A stretch of 64,000 bases of DNA, from assembly GCA_964344765.1 (NCBI GenBank), contig CAYFOM010000019.1, positions 18,552 through 82,551 on the forward strand, written 5' to 3'. This stretch comes from JACNIZ01 sp964344765 (lineage in GTDB: Bacteria > Planctomycetota > UBA1135). Every line of letters starts with the position of its first letter. The stretch's first letter is position 1. Position numbers and translations under genes: made by a program. The notes under the pieces are model-generated. The model was not told where the DNA came from and did no database searches. It was given only the letters and a program-made list of their open reading frames with translations. Of this stretch, positions 25,429 through 34,031 are shown one piece after another.

Positions 25429-26652
25429 ATGAGATCTGCCCTAATCGGGTTGGGTCTGCTTCTTCTTGCAAGTCCTCCTGCTTCTGCCCAGAAGCAGGAG
25501 GATTTGCCTAAGTGGAAGCTAGATCCGTATACCAACAACGAGCCTGAACGCTATAAGGCTGCCGGATACGAGGCTTACCATCGCATGATGGTGACCGATG
25601 AACTGGGCACAACCGAAATCATGCAAGCCTTGGGCGACTTGGAAATGATTTGGGTGGAAACCGAGCATTTCAAGATCGGCTCGACCTTGGGCGGCCAGAA
25701 AATTCCGGCCGACAAGATTTCCAAGAAACGCATCTTGGAAGAGATTGAAGAGCTACGGCCGAAGTTCACTGACTTCCCGAAGAAAATCAAGAAGCTGGAT
25801 CCGTGGCTGCGCGTGCACCTTTATGCGCTGCGCTTGGAGAAAGAATACGACTACATCCAAGAGCTGCTTGGCGTCACCGATGCTGACTTCCCAAAGGCCG
25901 CTGGCGAGTGGGTCAAAGGAAAGTACATGGGCGAAGGCCCGTACATGGGGCAGAAAAATAAGTTCGTTGTATTGCTGACGACAAAAAAGTCGACTTTACA
26001 CCGATTTGCGCAGCGCTGGTGCGACGGCAACTTCACGCCGGAAAGCCCAATCGCGCACAACTTCCAACAAGCCGGGTGCTTGATTTACGGAACTTCGCCC
26101 GAGTTGGCCGACGGTTACTTTCACGAAGACGCTCGCTTGCATACCAACTTAGCATTCGGTGTCGCCGTCAACATGGTGCTTGGTTACAAGGGCTACATGT
26201 TCGATACGCCGGTTTGGATTAAAGAAGGCATCGCGCATCACTACGTCGTCGAAGTCGATGACCGCTACCACAACTTTTCGTTCATTAAGGACCAGTTTCC
26301 GAATGAAAAGAAGCTGTGGAAGTGGGAGCCGCGGGTGCGCAAGTTGGTCAAAAACGAAGCAACGATGCCGATGGCAACCATCATGGGTTGGAAGACGCCG
26401 GATAACTTCCGCATCGGCCACCACATGAACCTGTGGTCACGCGTCGATTACTTAATCAAGACCGACCGCAAGCGCTTCGCCAGCTTCGTCGGCGAGGTCA
26501 AAGACTACCTGCGCTCAGCGGACGGCAGAGTCACGATCGACATGGTCATGGAACGTCAGGCAAAAGCCTTCAAGCACGTCTACAACATGACCCCCGAAGA
26601 GTTCGACGCCAAATGGTCCGCGTGGGTGATGGAGACCTACGCTAAGAAGTAA
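25429..26652 (+). CDS. Exported protein with degenerate peptidase MA/DUF1570-like fold
   Basis: The 407-aa protein has a signal peptide (MRSALIGLGLLLLASPPASA). The C-terminal part ends a long alpha-helical region with TPVWIKEGIAHHYVVEVDD, which matches the P-x-W-x-x-E-G-x-A segment of gluzincin peptidase-MA-like proteins. Those usually have HExxH about 20 residues earlier. Here the matching place reads HTNLAFGVAVN, so the zinc motif is lost and the protein is probably not a peptidase. WVETEHFKIGSTLGG near residue 75 resembles the family's N-terminal strand. It follows the candidate selenoprotein by 9 bp and is likely its partner. It overlaps the convergent CpeT-like gene by 11 bp. Confidence 0.65.
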   Translation: MRSALIGLGLLLLASPPASAQKQEDLPKWKLDPYTNNEPERYKAAGYEAYHRMMVTDELGTTEIMQALGDLEMIWVETEHFKIGSTLGGQKIPADKISKKRILEEIEELRPKFTDFPKKIKKLDPWLRVHLYALRLEKEYDYIQELLGVTDADFPKAAGEWVKGKYMGEGPYMGQKNKFVVLLTTKKSTLHRFAQRWCDGNFTPESPIAHNFQQAGCLIYGTSPELADGYFHEDARLHTNLAFGVAVNMVLGYKGYMFDTPVWIKEGIAHHYVVEVDDRYHNFSFIKDQFPNEKKLWKWEPRVRKLVKNEATMPMATIMGWKTPDNFRIGHHMNLWSRVDYLIKTDRKRFASFVGEVKDYLRSADGRVTIDMVMERQAKAFKHVYNMTPEEFDAKWSAWVMETYAKK

Positions 26653-27283
26653 TAGTTTCTGAGTGTTTCACTTTTTGAAATACGTAGGGTCCCTTTTCCG
26701 CGCCCCAAGCTTGAGTGTGATTATCGGTCCAGCCTCTATCCCAGCTGGTGATTGTGCCGGGAAGAAGGGTGACTTCGGAGGTGGCGTAGGCGGCGTCGCC
26801 TAGATTGGATTCGCAGCCTTTGCCTTCGGTGGAGCCAACGTATTCGCCAGGTCCTTTGTGGACTAGGGTGATGGAGCAGCCTTCGCGTAGGGTCAGGTTG
26901 CTGGGCTGGATGGCGTTGATGACGGCGGGTTTCTCCCACACGTGCACGTATTCGAGCGGGTTGCCGGGCAGCGTGTAGACGTCGCTGCGGAAGCGGCCGT
27001 TGCCTAGGTCGACTAAGTTGTAGACGCGTTGGCGATAGGGCTTGTGCAGATTTGATGCGGCGGCTTGTTCGACGTAGAGCCATGGACCGTCGCTGCGGAA
27101 TTCCCAGATGGGTTCCATCACTAGCTGGATGTCGAAGAAGTTGTCCGGATCCGCTTCGGCTTGGGCGGCGGAGCTAAATGTGCCGGTGAGAGAGGCGGCT
27201 AAGTCATTGACGCAGGGTTCGGCGTCGTGGGTCGTACTGGCGCAGCCGCCTAGCAGAGCGAAAAGGATCAGCAGTCGCTTCAT
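26642..27283 (-). CDS. CpcT/CpeT-like lipoprotein
   Basis: The 213-aa protein has a lipobox (LLGGCAS) after a short signal peptide. The rest matches the CpcT/CpeT family across its length: LTGTFSSAAQAEADPDNFF, WLYVEQAAASNL, PYRQRVYNL, LREGCSITLVHKG, YVGSTEGKGCES, AYATSEVTLLPG and SWDRGWTDNHTQAWGAEKG. CpcT and CpeT attach or escort bilins to phycobiliproteins in cyanobacteria, but homologues in non-photosynthetic bacteria have no established role. No bilin gene is nearby. Its ATG overlaps the stop of the GH106-like gene as ATGA, so the two are cotranslated. Confidence 0.85.
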   Translation of the reverse strand: MKRLLILFALLGGCASTTHDAEPCVNDLAASLTGTFSSAAQAEADPDNFFDIQLVMEPIWEFRSDGPWLYVEQAAASNLHKPYRQRVYNLVDLGNGRFRSDVYTLPGNPLEYVHVWEKPAVINAIQPSNLTLREGCSITLVHKGPGEYVGSTEGKGCESNLGDAAYATSEVTLLPGTITSWDRGWTDNHTQAWGAEKGPYVFQKVKHSETITS

Positions 27284-30200
27284 TGCCGAAGAATAGCACC
27301 TTCGGGGGTAATGATTGTCACCGGGCCGAACAAGCCGGACTTCATCAACGGCGGGATTTCGGTGTAGACCGGGCGGTCCTTGCCGCGCGGCGTTGCGCCG
27401 TACCAGCTGTCCGAAGTTGGATCGGTTTGCATGCGGTCGAGATTGCTGCGCGTGTGGCGTTGATCCTCGGGGAGTAAGGAATCGCCATTCAGGCGGTTGG
27501 CCCAGAGATTGGCGACGCGCACTTGGAGGTGGTTGTTGCCGGGCTGGATGGCGTCGGTGATTTCAATCCGGAACGGCGGCAGCCAAACACAACCAAGCGA
27601 TTGACCGTTCAGACTGACTTCGGCGATTTCGGCAAGGTCGCCTAGTTGGAGGAATAACCGTTCTTGCTGCAACAACTCGGGTGATAACTCAAAGGACTTT
27701 TTGTAGGTAGCAATGCCGGAGAAGAAGCGGATGCCGTCATCACTGGATTCGGTCCAGCTTTGCAGCGTCGGGAAAGTGGTTTGCGGGGGCGCCCCCCATC
27801 CTTGCGGGAATTCAACTTGCCATGGGCCTTCTAGGGTCAATCGCAGTGGTGCCTGCGCGGCTGGGAAGGTCTCGGTTGCCAATGCATCCAACGCGTTGGG
27901 GGCAGTTTGCAAATTCGAGGCGCCAGCGGCTAGGTCGGATTCCGCCTGTTGATCTCGGAAGACAACGAACACCGATGCAAGCGGCGAAAGCTCAAGATCA
28001 AGCTCGGTATAGCCGCCGGCACTTCGCCAATTGGTGCAAGTCGATCGCTTGCCCGTTTGCGGCCACCAGAATTCCGGCACTTGGCCATTGGCTTTGGCGT
28101 CGACTCGGAAACGGCATATCAACGACTGCCCATTTCGCGTCTTGTTGCGCACGAAATAAAAGTCGTCGGTACGAGTACGGCGGTGGATGAAATCCAATGG
28201 CCCGATGTCACCGGGCTCGCGGCCAACGACCTGGAAGTCTTCGCCGACACCCAGCTGGCGTAGAGCCGCACTGCGATCCGTCGTCAGCGTCAGGCCGCCC
28301 TTAACCCTAGATCCGGGCCCACGCCCCCACAGTTCATCGGCGATTCGCAGCATTTCCGCTGTTTGCTTTTCCGAGTCATGAAGGCCGGGAGTATGCGTGG
28401 GTTTTTGATTCGCGATGACCGTCGCACCTTCGGCGAGCAACTCACGAATGCGTTGCAATACCAAAAGTGGAATGTGTTTCTGATCGGGCAAGACCAACGC
28501 GGCATAACTCATGCCGTCGGGCAAAACGATTCGGCCGTCGGCGACACGCATGCGCTCCAAAATGACTTGCGATGAACAAACGTCGTAGTCGTAACCGGCA
28601 TTCAACCCTTCCAGCAATGGGTGCTCCGGCACGTTGCACAATGGCGGATAAAAGTTTGGCGCTTGGTCGCCGTAGTAATAGCAAACGTCGGCAACAAACC
28701 AGCCTTGGCGCAGCATGTAAGAGCAGCGGGCCAAATAATCCAGAAACGCGCCCGCCATCGGCCACCAGGTCGCGGTTGGGTTGATGTCGGTACCGGCGTG
28801 ATAAGCCCACCCCGGCAAACCGGCTTCGGGCGGCGAGCTGGCGAAGGTGTGAAGGGAGAAGTTATTCAATCCTTCGCACAGTGCACGGTCGGCATGATCT
28901 TTGTGATTCAGCGGTCCATCCACCCAGCGCCGCCAAGTAGTAAACGCTTCGGCGTCAACCAATCGCTTGCCGTAAACATGCGCGGCCGACGCAATTTCTT
29001 TGACCAAAAATATGCCGCGATGACGAATCCAAAATTCGCCGCGCGGAATATCCACCGCCCCCAACGCTTTGACCCCGTCGACCGGATTCGACGCCCAAAT
29101 CGGCGGCCCCGGTCCACCCGATTCGGCGATCAACTTGACGCCATAACGATTCAAAAACGTGCGCCCGGTGACGTAATGTGCGTCGATCAATCGATCGCTA
29201 ACTAGCTTGCGCCAGTCGTATAAGAATCGTTCGTTCTGCTTTGAGTCGGCCAACTTCCAACCAAGCAATAGCGGCAAGTACGGGATCACGTCGTAACCGA
29301 CACGGCGCTGGAAGGCGTCGGCCATCGAGTTGTTCCACGGAGTGAAGCCGTCCAGCTCCATGCTGTCGAATTCCATCGTTTGGAAGCTGGTACCGACAAA
29401 AGACTCGCGGCCCAGTTCGTTCAAAATCGTAGAGACAATGTGATGGAGGTGAAACTCGGTCGCTGCCGGATCAAAAAAGTCGATCATCGGTCCGCCCGAA
29501 TTCGGACTAGGGACAATCAACTGTTGGCCATGGTTGCTGCAAACAAAGCGCAACACCGTCCAATCACCCGCTGGAGCCTTCCAGTGCAGCTTGCCGGCTG
29601 CGTCGACCTTCGAGGTTAAATCGATGACCTGATTGACGCCGCCGATGACCTGCTCACTGCTCGACGGCACCGCCAATACCGCGACCTCATGTAGATAAAT
29701 CGGTTTACCGTCGCCGTCGCGCGGGCAGTTGCGTGGCAATTCCGGCAACGGCAAGTCCACAATCAACGGCTTCGCTTTCTTTCCGCCCAATGACCCGGAT
29801 CCGCTCACGCTCGTGGCCGAGACATAAAGCCCCTTGCCAGCATGTTGCGGCGAAATCCACGAACCGCCTGCATTCCAACCACTGGAAGCCACCAAGCCGA
29901 TTTCTAAACCCAATCGATCCGCTTCACGAATGGCATGTGCAATCAGCCGCGTCGACTCCGGGCCCAAAAACTCCGGTCCGGCGGGCACGCGCCCATCCGG
30001 ATCCGCATGAGCCGCCACATCCCAAATCTCGCCGCCGCGCATACCGCCGCGCTTCATCTCTTCCAAATCACGCGTGATCTGCTCCTCGCGAATCGACCCA
30101 TTCAGCCAATCCCAAAACGACCCCGGTCGCGCGTGCAAAGGGGGAGCGGCAAACAATTCTGGCGAGAGTTGATCGTCGGCACGCGATTGAGGAATACCGG

Positions 30201-30327
30201 TTCTGGCCTCAAAGGATTCCTCGGTGGCATCTACGACCGATTTGGAATGGGTCGAGCAACTCACACCCAAAAAGGCGGTCACCAGCAGAGCAATTGTGGA
30301 GCGTTTGGCCGTTGGGGCAGCGGTCAT
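27280..30327 (-). CDS. Lipoprotein glycoside hydrolase, GH106-like (alpha-L-rhamnosidase family)
   Basis: The 1015-aa protein starts best at the ATG at 30327 (MTAAPTAKRSTIALLV), giving lipobox LGVSC. Any earlier start would run through tRNA-Pro. PGSFWDWLNGSIREEQI and LEEMKRGGMRGGEIWDV open the barrel domain, with LGLEIGLVASSGWNAGGSWI and ESGGPGPPIWASNPVDG farther on, as in GH106 rhamnosidases. A central region with AATVIANQKPTHTPG-like spacing and a C-terminal beta-sandwich (LEGPWQVEFPQGWGAP, LFLQLGDLAEIAEVSLNGQ) complete the usual domain order. Catalytic Glu residues were not assigned. It is exported and would act on rhamnose-containing polysaccharide, with GH29 encoded divergently next door. 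Confidence 0.8.
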   Translation of the reverse strand: MTAAPTAKRSTIALLVTAFLGVSCSTHSKSVVDATEESFEARTGIPQSRADDQLSPELFAAPPLHARPGSFWDWLNGSIREEQITRDLEEMKRGGMRGGEIWDVAAHADPDGRVPAGPEFLGPESTRLIAHAIREADRLGLEIGLVASSGWNAGGSWISPQHAGKGLYVSATSVSGSGSLGGKKAKPLIVDLPLPELPRNCPRDGDGKPIYLHEVAVLAVPSSSEQVIGGVNQVIDLTSKVDAAGKLHWKAPAGDWTVLRFVCSNHGQQLIVPSPNSGGPMIDFFDPAATEFHLHHIVSTILNELGRESFVGTSFQTMEFDSMELDGFTPWNNSMADAFQRRVGYDVIPYLPLLLGWKLADSKQNERFLYDWRKLVSDRLIDAHYVTGRTFLNRYGVKLIAESGGPGPPIWASNPVDGVKALGAVDIPRGEFWIRHRGIFLVKEIASAAHVYGKRLVDAEAFTTWRRWVDGPLNHKDHADRALCEGLNNFSLHTFASSPPEAGLPGWAYHAGTDINPTATWWPMAGAFLDYLARCSYMLRQGWFVADVCYYYGDQAPNFYPPLCNVPEHPLLEGLNAGYDYDVCSSQVILERMRVADGRIVLPDGMSYAALVLPDQKHIPLLVLQRIRELLAEGATVIANQKPTHTPGLHDSEKQTAEMLRIADELWGRGPGSRVKGGLTLTTDRSAALRQLGVGEDFQVVGREPGDIGPLDFIHRRTRTDDFYFVRNKTRNGQSLICRFRVDAKANGQVPEFWWPQTGKRSTCTNWRSAGGYTELDLELSPLASVFVVFRDQQAESDLAAGASNLQTAPNALDALATETFPAAQAPLRLTLEGPWQVEFPQGWGAPPQTTFPTLQSWTESSDDGIRFFSGIATYKKSFELSPELLQQERLFLQLGDLAEIAEVSLNGQSLGCVWLPPFRIEITDAIQPGNNHLQVRVANLWANRLNGDSLLPEDQRHTRSNLDRMQTDPTSDSWYGATPRGKDRPVYTEIPPLMKSGLFGPVTIITPEGAILRQ

Positions 30328-30413
30328 GGCAAGCGAGGCAAGGGAGTCAATGCTCGACCTTACGAAACGCTTCCTGCGTCGGCATCCAAATCGCCGGATT
30401 CCCTGAATAAAAA

Positions 30414-30491
30414 TGGTCGGGGCGAGAAGATTCGAACTTCCGACCTCTGCAACCCCATTGCAGCGCGCTAGCCAGGCTGCGCCACGCCCCG
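30414..30491 (-). tRNA. tRNA-Pro (anticodon GGG), CCA encoded
   Basis: On the minus strand the acceptor stem is CGGGGCG/CGCCCCG with discriminator A and an encoded CCA. The anticodon stem CUGCA/UGCAG encloses AUGGGGU (anticodon GGG), and the T arm has GUUCGAAUC. It sits just upstream of the GH106-like gene. Confidence 0.95.
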
Positions 30492-30615
30492 ACCGAAGGG
30501 CGCATAGTCTAGCAATGCTTCTCCAGCATGCTAGTCCCAACTGGTAAAGACCCGTTTCGGTGCTTATCCTCTGGGAATTGCCCTGGGATTTCCATCCTGG
30601 CACTCTGGTTTAGCT

Positions 30616-32349
30616 GTGAACATTTCCTCCATCGCACTCAGGCTGGCCGCTTTCAGCCTTCTCATGGTCCCGTTGGCTTCGGCCCAAAGCCAGCTACCCA
30701 CCGAAGACCCGCCCATCGATCAGCTACACCCAATGTTGGCCGAAACCATTGAGGCAGGGCCCTATCAGGCGAGCTGGGCATCGCTGACCACCCACCCACT
30801 GCCGGCTTGGTTCCAACGCGACAAGATAGGGTTGAGCGCGCACTGGGGGCCGTATGCCGTGCCGGGTTGGACTCCGCGCAAGGACACGCCTTATGGAGTG
30901 GCTTATGCCGAATGGTATTGGCAGTGGATGCGTAGCAATCAAGCGGTCAAGGACTACCACAAGCAGACCTACGGCGACGTGCCGTACGACGCGTTCATTG
31001 ACGGCACGAAGAATTTGACCACCGGCGAGATTGATGGTTTCTTCACCAAGGATTTCGATGCCGACAAGTTGATGAAGGAATTCAAAAACGCCGGCGTGCG
31101 CTACTTTTTTATCACTTCAAAACACCACGACGGTTTCTGTTTATGGGATTCCAAATACACCGATCGCAACTCGGCCAAGATGGGACCGAAGCGCGATCTT
31201 TTACGCGAACTCACCGACGCTGCGCGCGCGCATGACATCCGCATTGGCTTTTACTATTCGTTCTATGAGTGGTTCAATCCGATCTACCGCGGCGAGGATG
31301 ATTTGTCGAAATACAAGGGAATTAAAGCGCTCAGCGATGAGGATGGCGACGGCAATTCCAACGAGTACGTCGACGACTTCATGATCCCGCAAATCAAAGA
31401 GTTGATCGACAACTATCAGCCCGACTACCTGTGTTTTGACGGCGAATGGGATCACGGTTACCCCTATTGGCGCGCACGTCAAATCGCCGCGTACTACTAC
31501 AACCAAGCGGCGGCGCGCGGACAGGAGGTGGTGTTGAATGACCGCTATGGTCAAAAGAAGGAAGGTACTTCCGATACACGCGGCGTCTACGGCGACTTAT
31601 ATCACGTCGAATATCACGCCAACATCGACCGCGCCAAGCCTTGGGCAATGTGGCGCGGCTTCGGCAATAGCTACGGCTACAACCAGAACGAGCATCCGGA
31701 CAACATCCTCAGCATCGGCGATACGTTGCGCATGGTGGTTGATGTAGTCGCCGAAAACGGTAACGTAGAATTCAACCTAGGCCCCAAAGCCGACGGCACC
31801 TTGGCCGCGTTTGAAAGCGAGCGATTGGCGGCGATGGGCGCGTGGTTGAGGGTCAACGGCGAAGCGATTTACGGCACAACAAAAAGTCCGATCGGCGTGC
31901 TGCCCAACGGACGCGTGACTCACAAGGCTTCGAATAACACGCTTTACTTCCACGTTTATGACTGGCCGAAAAACGGTGTGGTGGAGCTTCCCGGCGTCAA
32001 AAATCAAATCCTTGGCGCCCATTTACTCGCCGATCCAACGGCCAAGTTGTCGTGGAGCTATCCCAAGGACGGAGTGGTTCGCATTCAAGTGCCGGTGCCG
32101 GCAATAAACCCGCACATCAACGTGATTGCATTGCAATACGAAGGCAAGCTGGATGCTGCACCCTATGTCCCATCCATCAGCGCAGACGACCAAGGCACAT
32201 TCCATCTCCAAGCCGCCGAGGCAAGCATTCACGGCAAACGCCTAGTGCTTGAAAGCCACACCAACGCGCTCGGCGTTTGGTACGACTCGTCCGATTACCC
32301 CGAGTGGATTCTTGATGTTGAAAAAGCAGGCAAATCACCGTCGAATTGA
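30616..32349 (+). CDS. Alpha-L-fucosidase, GH29, frameshifted near its C-terminal domain
   Basis: The main frame codes 577 aa from a GTG at 30616 with signal peptide (MNISSIALRLAAFSLLMVPL, cleaved near ASA). GH29 motifs are clear: KIGLSAHWGPYAVPGW, YFFITSKHHDGFCLWDSKY, AHDIRIGFYYSFYEW, and DYLCFDGEWDHGYPYW, where Asp275 is the likely nucleophile. The frame ends in KAGKSPSN at a TGA. One base back, the reading continues as ITVELMVACLPAEAGG and on to 32582, which is exactly how a GH29 C-terminal carbohydrate-binding-like domain should go on from DVEKAGK. A single missing A in the AAA at 32332-32334 explains it. It may be a real mutation or an assembly error. Probably exported for fucoside degradation. 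Confidence 0.85.
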   Translation: MNISSIALRLAAFSLLMVPLASAQSQLPTEDPPIDQLHPMLAETIEAGPYQASWASLTTHPLPAWFQRDKIGLSAHWGPYAVPGWTPRKDTPYGVAYAEWYWQWMRSNQAVKDYHKQTYGDVPYDAFIDGTKNLTTGEIDGFFTKDFDADKLMKEFKNAGVRYFFITSKHHDGFCLWDSKYTDRNSAKMGPKRDLLRELTDAARAHDIRIGFYYSFYEWFNPIYRGEDDLSKYKGIKALSDEDGDGNSNEYVDDFMIPQIKELIDNYQPDYLCFDGEWDHGYPYWRARQIAAYYYNQAAARGQEVVLNDRYGQKKEGTSDTRGVYGDLYHVEYHANIDRAKPWAMWRGFGNSYGYNQNEHPDNILSIGDTLRMVVDVVAENGNVEFNLGPKADGTLAAFESERLAAMGAWLRVNGEAIYGTTKSPIGVLPNGRVTHKASNNTLYFHVYDWPKNGVVELPGVKNQILGAHLLADPTAKLSWSYPKDGVVRIQVPVPAINPHINVIALQYEGKLDAAPYVPSISADDQGTFHLQAAEASIHGKRLVLESHTNALGVWYDSSDYPEWILDVEKAGKSPSN

Positions 32350-32582
32350 TGGTGGCTTGCTTGCCCGCCGAAGCCGGAGGGCATTTCCAAATCCAAATCA
32401 ACGGCAAGTCGGTCGGACCCAAAATCAAAGTTGCAAGCACCGGAAGTTGGATTGACTTCGCACCGATTCAAATGAGTCCGTTGGACCTACCTGCCGGCAA
32501 AACCAGCCTGCGCGTCCGCAGCTTTAAAGCCAACAGCCCGCTGATGAACCTGCGCAGCGTGCGCTTAAGCCCGCTCGATTAA
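32334..32582 (+). pseudogene. Out-of-frame C-terminal domain of the GH29 fucosidase
   Basis: In the frame starting at 32334 the sequence reads ITVELMVACLPAEAGG, FQIQINGKSVGPKIKV, STGSWIDFAPIQM, LDLPAGKTSLRVRSF and ends at SPLMNLRSVRLSPLD. This is the beta-sandwich that usually ends secreted GH29 proteins. It lacks its own start signal, and conservation of its pattern suggests the shift is recent or artefactual. Confidence 0.75.
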
Positions 32583-32596
32583 GTCCAACGCAAAAA

Positions 32597-33088
32597 CTAC
32601 TTCTTGTAGCGATAAACGCCGCGCTGCCCCGGCGATTCTTCGGTCGACAACATCAGCTCCAACACCTCGACGTCAGGTAGCTGCTCGGCAATGCGCTTCA
32701 ACAGCTCTTTGCCCAACCAACCGCTGAGGTTCTCGACCGAGATGTTGTTCAACGGCAGCACGATGCAATCCCCAATCGGCGCGGCGTAATAACTTTCGCG
32801 GTAGCGCACTTCCATGACGCCATCTTCGCGGGCGTTGTACGTCAGTACCGGGTGCTCGCCGGGAATAACAAAGTGCTGATCCATCTCGTCGCAGATCCGC
32901 TTCAAAATCGGCTTGATCACGTTGAAATCAATGACCAATCCATATTTGCTCAGAGCACAATGAATCTCGGCGCGAATGCGGTAGTTATGCCCGTGCAACC
33001 GCTCCTGACTTCCGTCGGGAAAAATCAGAAAGTGAGCAATGGCGAAGTTGAAGTACTCCTTCTCGAGCTGAATGGACCAAGTTTGCAT
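32597..33088 (-). CDS. 6-pyruvoyl-tetrahydropterin synthase/QueD family protein
   Basis: The 163-aa T-fold enzyme has HFLIFPDGSQERLHGHNY, with the zinc-binding His residues of PTPS and QueD, and GLVIDFNVIKPILKRICDEMD. HPVLTYNAREDG differs from standard QueD, where a Cys-containing loop and PTSEN follow. Here ISVENLSGW supplies the comparable SVENL segment. It probably acts on dihydroneopterin triphosphate, either for queuosine or pterin synthesis. No other queuosine gene is adjacent, so the pathway is open. It is 29 bp downstream of pyrK on the same strand. Confidence 0.85.
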   Translation of the reverse strand: MQTWSIQLEKEYFNFAIAHFLIFPDGSQERLHGHNYRIRAEIHCALSKYGLVIDFNVIKPILKRICDEMDQHFVIPGEHPVLTYNAREDGVMEVRYRESYYAAPIGDCIVLPLNNISVENLSGWLGKELLKRIAEQLPDVEVLELMLSTEESPGQRGVYRYKK

Positions 33089-33117
33089 GGCGACGACCTA
33101 TGACTGCAAGTGCGGGA

Positions 33118-34005
33118 TTAAAACTGGATCGACGACAGCGGGAAGACCGGCCCTTCTTGGCAGGTCCGCGCCCACGGCCATTTGCCTAATGGACCATCCG
33201 GATGTGTGGCAACCGGGCAGCCATTGCAGACGCCATAGCCACAGCCCATGTAAGTTTCCAAACTCAATTCGGCGTCGAGGTTTTGGGCACGCGCGTAATC
33301 GGCAAAGCCGTGCAGGAAGCCGGCCGGACCGCATGCGCAGTACAGCGCACCATCGGGAATGTTGCCGGCGGCGCGTTGTGCTTCCAGGTTTTGAATCACA
33401 TTGCCGCTGAAGCCATGGCTACCGTCGTCGGTGGACAGCAGCGTTTGCACGCCGCAATCCAAAAACGCCTCGTGGTCGTACAACCGCACCTTGGTGCGCC
33501 CGCCGAGGAAGAACCACGTGCGTTCACTCGCCCCCGCCGCCAAGCGTTGGCGCGCGTACATCAAAAACGGCGCCGAGCCGACGCCGCCGGCCAACAGCAC
33601 CACCGGGCGATCTATGTCGGGCAAGGTGAAACCGTTGCCCAGTGGGAAGGTCATGTCCAAAACCGAGCCCGGTGCCATCTTGCCTAGCGCTTTGGTTCCC
33701 ACACCCAGTTCCTGAATCAGAAAGCTGATGCGGTTTTCGCCAATCACGTCGTACAAACTGAACGGCCGCGGCAACACCGGTCCACTGCCATCGGCCGGCG
33801 ACAGCATTGCAAACCAACCAGGGCTGCAAGTCGCGACGGAACTGCCGTCGGCGGCGGGAACAGGCGTGCAACCGACGATGGGCTCGGCAGTTTCCACTTC
33901 GAGCACAAAGGCGTCGGGCCCGCAGCGGCGGCTGGCGACCACGGTTGCGGTTTGGGTTACGGCGATTTTGCCGTTGGAAGAAGGCGAGGCGGTTGGGGTT
34001 GCCAT
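33118..34005 (-). CDS. pyrK: Dihydroorotate dehydrogenase electron-transfer subunit (PyrK-like)
   Basis: The 295-aa protein has the ferredoxin-reductase layout. PRPFSLYD binds FAD, VVLLAGGVGSAPFLMYA is the start of the NAD domain, and YMGCGYGVCNGCPVAT plus a later Cys (ARTCQEGPVF) give the four Cys ligands of the 2Fe-2S cluster typical of PyrK. PyrK passes electrons from PyrD type 1B to NAD. No pyrD is within the window. An N-terminal extension of about 15 residues is Ser/Pro-rich. It diverges from the Nudix gene with 26 bp between starts. Confidence 0.9.
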   Translation of the reverse strand: MATPTASPSSNGKIAVTQTATVVASRRCGPDAFVLEVETAEPIVGCTPVPAADGSSVATCSPGWFAMLSPADGSGPVLPRPFSLYDVIGENRISFLIQELGVGTKALGKMAPGSVLDMTFPLGNGFTLPDIDRPVVLLAGGVGSAPFLMYARQRLAAGASERTWFFLGGRTKVRLYDHEAFLDCGVQTLLSTDDGSHGFSGNVIQNLEAQRAAGNIPDGALYCACGPAGFLHGFADYARAQNLDAELSLETYMGCGYGVCNGCPVATHPDGPLGKWPWARTCQEGPVFPLSSIQF

Positions 34006-34031
34006 CGGCCAAATTCTACACTTGTGGAGTC
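34006..34031. promoter_or_regulatory. 26-bp divergent region with overlapping -10-like boxes
   Basis: TACACT at 34017-34022 lies 9 bp before the Nudix ATG. On the opposite strand TAGAAT (34018-34013) lies 7 bp before the pyrK ATG. Their placement matches the SMUG/methyltransferase region and supports near-leaderless transcripts. Confidence 0.5.

Noticed and set aside
32347..32349. TGA at the end of the GH29 frame as a second selenocysteine codon
   Set aside because: The frame after this TGA is not sensible protein. The coherent continuation is in the -1 frame, so a base deletion explains it.
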